Shown: one piece after another, positions 58,391 through 64,000 of the stretch
Layout of the letters: the number at the start of each line of letters is the position of its first letter
How positions within the stretch are numbered: position 1 is the first letter of the stretch
NCBI RefSeq assembly: GCF_033439725.1
Contig: NW_026944383.1
Coordinates: 4,712,001-4,776,000 of the forward strand
Reading direction: 5' to 3'
Length of the DNA: 64,000 nucleotides
Origin: Neurospora tetraspora
Lineage: Eukaryota > Ascomycota > Sordariomycetes > Sordariales > Sordariaceae
Program-made: the position numbers and the translations under genes
The notes under the pieces: generated by a model
The model's database searches: none
Seen by the model: the letters and a program-made list of their open reading frames with translations, nothing else
Told to the model about the DNA's origin: nothing

Positions 58391-60519
58391 ATGTCTTACC
58401 GTATTGGTGAGTACATACTGCCTGAGATGAACTCGGATCATCTGGCCCTTTTCAAACTTTGTCCAATACCTGGACGGCTTTTTCACCTTCAAATTTCATA
58501 AGCGATGTGGTCAAGGTCGTTATCGATATGACATCAACACCACTCACTCCATCGAAAGAGCGAACACAAACACACAAACACGGCCAAACGGACAAGAGAC
58601 AAAGACACCGCTTTCCCTCATTATTCCTCCTGCCCATATCTCCCCCTTATTTTCTCACCCATAGCCTCAATGAACATCCATCCCACTTGATCGATCACAA
58701 CCGCTAACCCACCCTTCCAGAGGTCTCCAAGAACAACCGTGCCGGTTGCAAGGACTCGGTCTGCAAAGAGGAAGCAGTCAAGATCACCAAGGGCGAGCTC
58801 CGTCTCGGAGTATGGGTTGAGATCTATGATCATGGCGGCTGGCACTGGCGTCATTGGTAAGAAGAGAACTGAACTGGGCTTCGGTCACCAGTTGGCGGCC
58901 CTCGACCACCTTTTCGTTGGACTTCGTCATGGCTAATATGTGCTGTTTTATTTTTAGGGGTTGTGTCTCGGGACAGCAGATCGAGAATATGCGCGAGATG
59001 CTCGATAAGGACGGCTCTGGCGACTATCAGTGGGATATGCTTGACGGGTGGGAGGAGCTTGAGTGAGTTCTTCTTTCGGCATTAATCCATTCGGCGTTGA
59101 CACCGATCAACTGACAGGATGCGCGTTCAGGGAGTTCCCCGTGCTGAGGGAGAAGGTTCAGCGGGTTATCACTCAGGGATACATTGACCCCGAGGACTTC
59201 AAGGGCGTGAGTATATCCAGTTACCAGGTCCCGGTTCAAGATGTGGTAGAATACCCTTTGCTGACTTTGCCTTTCCGCATCAAGGACCCCGAGATGAACA
59301 TACTTGGCCAAAGAGGCATCCACGCCAAGACGAAGAAGGCTAAGGCGTCTGAGGACGGCGAGGAGGAGGTATGTTTATCCATCAATGCCCTAACTTTTTT
59401 ACTTCCCGCTGACACATGATGCTTGCTTCCCAACAGGACGCCAAACCTGCTGCCAAAAAGCCCGCCGCTAAGCGTGGTCGCAAGAAGGCCGATGCCAACG
59501 AGGACGATGAGGCCGAGCCCCCTGCGAAGAAGGCCAAGAAGGCCGGAGGTAAGGCCGCGGCCGTTAAGAAGGAGGAAAGTGATGTCAAGGAGCAGGAAGA
59601 GGAGGAGGAGAAGCCTGTTGCTAAGGCCAAGGCCAAGCCTAGAGGCAAGAAGACAGCCGCCGCTGTCAAGAAGGAGGAAAGCGACGCCGAGGAGGCCGAA
59701 GAGGAGAAACCCGTCACGAAGGCTAAGGCAAAGGGCAAGAAGGCTGCTGCCGCCGTCAAGAAAGAGGAGAGCGATGCCGAGGAGGCCGAGGAGGAGAAAC
59801 CCGTCACGAAGGCTAAGGCTAAGGCTAAGGGCAAGAAGGCTGCTGCCGCCGTCAAGAAAGAGGAGAGCGATGCCGAGGAGGCCGAGGAGGAGAAACCCGT
59901 CACGAAGGCTAAGGCTAAGGCTAAGGGCAAGAAGGCTGCTGCCGCCGTCAAGGAGGAAAGCGATGCCGAGGAGGCCGAGGAAGAGAAGCCCGCTACCAAG
60001 GCCAAGCCCAGAGGCAAGAAGGCCGCAGTGAAGAAGGAGGAGAGTGACGCCGAAGACGTCGCGGCTGTTGCTGAGGCCCCTGCCAAGGAGGAGGAGAATG
60101 ACGAAGAAGAGGAGGCCAAGCCCGAACCTCCCGCCAAGAAGAAGGCCACCAGGGCTAGACCCCCGCGCGCAGCTCGCAAGGCCGCTATCAAGGAGGAGAG
60201 CAGCAGCGAGAAAGATGAAGATGAGGAAGAGGAGGAGGAGGGTGAGAAGGAGAAGGAAGTCCCGAAGAAGAAGGGCAAGGCTGCCGCTGCCGCCAAGGGC
60301 AAGGGCAAGAAGACCAAGAAGGCTCCTTCACCTGAACCTGAGTCTGAACCGGAGTATGCTCAGAAGACCGAGGAGGACAATGATGATGACAAGGATGTCA
60401 AGGGAGAGTCTGATGCGGAGGAGGTGGTGGAGGAGAAGCCTGCTCCGAAGGCAAAGAGGGGAGGCCGCAAGGCTGCTGCTGAGAAGCCGGCTGCTAAGAA
60501 GCGCGGTAAGAAGGCGTGA
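58391..60519 (+). CDS. PARP-type zinc-finger protein with charged repetitive tail
   Basis: Predicted 499 residues from six exons: 58391-58406, 58721-58856, 58958-59062, 59131-59206, 59285-59368 and 59437-60519. Intron 1 is 314 nt; the others are 68-101 nt. Intron 4 (78 nt) has a strong GTGAGT donor, an AAG acceptor and no stop. Residues 1-115 form one zf-PARP module (AGCKDSVCKEEAVKITKGEL, HGGWHWRHWGC), the DNA-nick-binding finger of PARP1 and DNA ligase III. About 360 residues of lysine/glutamate/alanine-rich tail with RGRKK and KGKK patches follow, suggesting a nuclear, chromatin-associated, disordered region. There is no WGR or ADP-ribosyltransferase domain, so it is not itself a PARP enzyme. 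A role in sensing DNA breaks is inferred from the finger. Confidence 0.92.
59665..60030 (+). repeat. In-frame coding minisatellite, 96-bp unit
   Basis: Units encoding VKKEESDAEEAEEEKP plus an alanine/lysine stretch repeat about four times. Two central copies, 59755-59850 and 59851-59946, are 96 bp each and appear identical base for base. The flanking copies (59665-59754 and 59947-60030) are shorter and diverged. All lengths are multiples of three, so frame is kept. Confidence 0.9.
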
Positions 60520-63500
60520 AAGGGTTGAAGAGCAGGAACGAAGGGGTTGATGTTATCTTTTCGGTGGTGAGCAGAAGCCGCCCTACTATCTATGCGAGGC
60601 TATGTTATGCGATGCGATGTGGTGCGCCGCGGCGCGGTGCCAAATGCCAGTTGTGGGATTGCATGAGGGCTCATAGCAATCTTCAAAATTGTTCAAGTCA
60701 TAGAAGGGGTCTAATTTGGTATGTCAAAACTCGGCGCATTGAAAGGAGCGAGTTGTACTGAAAGTAGCGATAATCGTCATTCTACTTACAAATGGGTTAG
60801 TTACGCCTTCCCTCAACACCATCCATCCGTCTTGACGGATTCATTTAGAGATAATTTTTAGTATGAATTGTAGCGCTACTAGCTCGTCATTAATCTCGTT
60901 TCTATACATAATAAATTATTCAGTAGAGTTAGAGTTACTTCAAGAGCTTCGATGGATAGTCCATTCTGTACACATCGCTCGTCTCAAGCTCCATCTCCTT
61001 TCTGTCAGCGAGATGACGAAACATGACCAAAACAGGCCTTGAAAATCAGACAATTGCATGGCTGCGGCAAAGCACTTACCTGACTTGACTAAACCCTGAA
61101 ACAGCACCTAGTGAGTGGTGGTGTCGGTATTGATGGTGTGGTGTGGTGTGGTGGTTTTGTATTTTGTTTGCGCTAGACTCTTGAATGAGACTATTCGAGC
61201 TAAGTTCGGAGCGGTTGCGTGATCTAACTTTAATAGAGGATGTGCGCAGTTGCGCGGTTCGTCTTCGAATAGACAGTCAGTCTGTTGACCGGCTGGAAAG
61301 TTGGTGGATGTCTTATGATAGCAATTACCGTCTTTGTGTGAGTGGAAGGATCATCACCAAATGGTTCGATACTTGTTGTGTATGAGAAATGTGTATGTAG
61401 TCCATGATGGTACGAAGGTTAAACTTGTCCTGTCTCCAGTTTTCAGAATACGAGGCTTTCTATCTATCTAGTTCCTTTCTTTAGTCTGTTTCATTCTTGA
61501 TGCTACATACATATGGCAGGTATGGGCCCTAACACAGACGTGGTATGATAGTATATGTCAGCGCCGAGAATACGTAGGTACGTACGTTCCGTCACTGAAC
61601 ATGTGAAGAGTACATAATATTCAAGAGGGGGACGAGCATATAGAACATGGAAGATAGTCAAAAGTGGGAGGAGACGTATAGAACATGGGAGGATATAGTC
61701 GGCTATCACCTCTATAGTTGTTCTATCGTATTTGGCTGTTGCTCGGCGAGCTTTCTACAACGTGCGTGGAAGCAGAAGAAGAAGGAACATATCGAGGAGG
61801 TTGGCGTATTGTTTGCCTCCCTGATCAGATCGGAAACGGTCCGTTCTTATAAAACTTGATATCTCGGGAGTTCCTTTCGGTCGAGATATCCGAATCTGGT
61901 TGTTAGTTATGTACGGTGAATTCATCCGAACGCAAGGGAATGAGCAGAAAGAACGAGCGCAGGAACAATACCTCTACCGAGATGCACGATTGGGTCAATG
62001 GCACGAATGATAGCCATTTACTTGCAGGTCCAGGTTTAGTGTACCTACCGGTTAACGTTTTTGCCACTCTCAAGGGGTATTGCGTCTAAAAATGGCAGAC
62101 GAGCAACCAAGACACGAGGCATGGCATGTGTCGGTTATGCTCATCATGCTTGTCAATAATATGCCGGCACACTTGATAGAAATCGTAGATCATCTCGAGT
62201 TCGAATCGAGTTCCTGATCATCTTTGCTACCGGCCTGTTTGAAGTGTCTTCCACCCCTGATCATCGACTATGAAGTAATGGGGCATTCTTACCGTACTTA
62301 CACACAATACATAATTTTTCGTTGATGCCCAATCCAGCCAAAGCGATGATCCGGTGCTTGGAAGTTTGAAACCATCGAGACACTGACAGACCAGATAGAT
62401 GCAAGCGGCTATCCTTAATTCTTTATCGATAGTAGGAGGCTCCGAAAGCCGTGCATCGAAAATTCTGCCTTGTGCTACAACGTTGATTGCCTGACCGAAA
62501 TCTTATTGTATGAGGCTCTGGGAAGTAGTCGTTATGTTCTGTGTTTGTGTAGTAGCCGGTAGGCAGTCAGGCTCAACCGGTGGGTTTGTGGTTCCAAAGC
62601 ACCGCTTTTCATATGATGCCATGTTTATGACTGGGAGATATTCTACGGGCAAGTGTAGTGTAACTGGCTCCGTGTTCCCTGGGAGTCATCCTCGCACCAC
62701 GCTGGCGGTCAAGCAAGACGTTGATTCTTTTGTAAGGAAGAGCGACTGCGATGGTGATATCAGGAGGTGTGAATGTGATACCTTGGAACCTTTGCTTTCA
62801 TTCGGATGACTGCATGTTTCTGGCTGTGATTCTGGCCAGCCCTATAACACAGTACCGTATACCCACTTGGACTATTCTATGTGTATTGCTCCCTTGGTCG
62901 AACAGCAGTCGGTCGATGAAATATAGATGATGCTAAAGTTCTTGTCCCGAAAAGCAAGTCTTGGGATTTCTTGTGATTTCTTGTGGTTTCTCGATGTCTC
63001 ACTGGTCGGACTATTTTATCGTTCGAAGCTTCAAGCTGCATGATTGCGTCACAGGGTCACCCACAAACCCCGCTGGCACCGCTGAGTGCTGGCGACGCTG
63101 CCGCCGGCTGTTGAGATTTTCCGCTTCTTCAACTCCGTCTGGACCTCAGCCCGGATGTGCCCAAGACGATAACGGCGACGCCGACGGCATTGTTTTTTTC
63201 GCTTTCGCATCCCGAGAATTTGGTTCAGTGAAGACGGGATCAAAGCGCAAGGAGATGGGACGACTTCATCCGAACGGGTTCATTCTGAGATTTTGGTCCG
63301 ATGTCGTGAGAATCCCGATCGGATGATTGGTAGATCATGGTTCGTGTGACGGGGGAGTCAAGGGAGGCCCGTGTAAACATGTGTACGAGGTGGTGAGCGG
63401 ATGCGATGACGAAGATCACAAGCAAAGAGAAGATTTGACCTGTTTGATTTTCACGACTGTGAGTGGAAAGCAATGGACATGGTGGGGCAGGCTAAAACAC

Positions 63501-64000
63501 ATGGAGAGGGGACGGGAACGAATAAGGGAGGGGCAGTGGAGGGGAGCATGCCGTCGTAGGGACAAGCGGAAGGGCCGAGAAGGAGGGGCAGAACTGAAGC
63601 CGTCGTCTCATGAGCTTCAGCCCAGCCAGTAAGAGGCATTCATAGCCTGAAGCCCAGCGCGACTATTTGCTGACTAGATTTCTGAAATCCCGCGCTCTGT
63701 TTCCGTTGACGGAACCCCAAGACAGAGGAGCTATCACTATGCCGTGGAGTCGGCTGTCGACGGCCGCGGCCTGCCCGCCCGTGACGCCGTGGGTTCAAAC
63801 CTCTTCAGAGCCTGTCGCGGCACAGCCCTCCTGCAGGACGACGTAAAGACGGAACTTGTGCTGTTGGGCGTTGCGGCTGGGCATGCAGTTATGCACTAAG
63901 AAGCAGCTAGTAAAGTGGCTGGTTATGATAGTTTTACCCGCTGCCAGTGGAAACAATTGTCGACTTTCCACTTCTCGAGCTTGACACATCCAAAGCCATT
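60520..64000. other. Right-edge region without a confident gene
   Basis: About 3.5 kb after the PARP zinc-finger gene. It includes a GTGTG-type microsatellite near 61136-61152 and scattered short open frames. A possible spliced short transcript on the minus strand (about 60935-61190) and a possible small secreted-protein frame at 62510-62809 are noted separately. Nothing here matches a family I know. Confidence 0.45.
62510..62809 (+). CDS. Possible small secreted protein (low confidence)
   Basis: An uninterrupted 99-codon frame begins MRLWEVVVMFCVCVVAGRQSG, which could be a signal peptide. The remainder is about 78 residues with four cysteines, in KCSV, SDCDG and RRCEC. No domain is recognised, there is no intron, and the frame could be chance. 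I list it because fungal small secreted cysteine-containing proteins are easily missed. Confidence 0.2.
   Translation: MRLWEVVVMFCVCVVAGRQSGSTGGFVVPKHRFSYDAMFMTGRYSTGKCSVTGSVFPGSHPRTTLAVKQDVDSFVRKSDCDGDIRRCECDTLEPLLSFG

Noticed and set aside
59382-60317. 311-codon minus-strand frame rich in Ser, Phe, Ala and Leu
   Set aside because: It is the antisense reading of the Lys/Glu/Ala repeats of the PARP zinc-finger gene.
62185-62225. tRNA-like T-arm (GAGTTCGAATCGAG) within a near-palindrome
   Set aside because: The T-stem pairs poorly beyond the first base pair when aligned canonically, and no D-arm, anticodon arm or matching acceptor stem is visible upstream.
63725-63840. Possible tRNA with GGGTTCAAACC-like T-loop and GACAG/CTGTC ends
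   Set aside because: The T-stem has a mismatch and wobbles, the spacing is too long even for a serine or leucine tRNA, and no anticodon stem is clear.

Overview
The window is nuclear DNA of a filamentous ascomycete (Pezizomycotina, most likely a Sordariomycete). The genes are conserved single-copy eukaryotic housekeeping genes split by short introns of about 50-125 nt (two first introns are longer). Most introns have GTAAGT/GTATGT-type donors and CTAAC/CTGAC-type branch sites. One block is extremely AT-rich and carries the signature of repeat-induced point mutation (RIP). I saw no operons, CRISPR arrays, rRNA or convincing tRNA genes.

Layout. 1-33 kb is gene-rich: EMC1 (ER membrane complex), a leucine-rich-repeat protein, a double zinc-ribbon protein, a phosducin-like protein, ribosomal protein eS27, a ribonucleotide-reductase-inhibitor-like protein, a Gemin2/Brr1-like snRNP assembly factor, the TORC1 subunit KOG1/Raptor, and the kelch/coiled-coil polarity protein TeaA/Tea1. 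From 33.1 to 42.35 kb there is a gene-free, RIP-degraded nested transposon block. From 43.4 kb genes resume: a Mpv17/PXMP2 membrane protein, YIF1, the SRP receptor alpha subunit, the ATR-type checkpoint kinase (UVSB/MEC1/RAD3), and a PARP-type zinc-finger protein with a long charged tail. The last 3.5 kb holds nothing I can assign with confidence.

Functional themes. EMC1, YIF1 and SRP receptor alpha act in ER membrane insertion, targeting and traffic. ATR, the RNR-inhibitor-like protein (with a PIP-box-like motif) and the PARP zinc-finger protein belong to DNA-damage and replication control. KOG1 and ATR are parts of the PIKK signalling world. These are neighbours by chromosome position only; nothing shows co-regulation.

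The most informative structure is the nested mobile block. A 49-bp imperfect inverted repeat (43/49 identical by hand) brackets the AT-rich region. Inside it is a 7,294-bp Ty3/gypsy chromodomain-type element with two 222-bp LTRs and a TAAAG target duplication. Inside that is a 254-bp solo LTR of a different, GC-richer element with a GGTAG target duplication and no RIP damage. The two Ty3 LTRs differ at 46 sites, 45 of them transitions, which records RIP directly. I found no clearly new biological system. The candidates most worth testing are this three-layer transposon stratigraphy, the palindrome-bearing degenerate repeats at its left side, the PIP-box in the RNR-inhibitor-like protein, and the recently duplicated repeats in the PARP zinc-finger protein.
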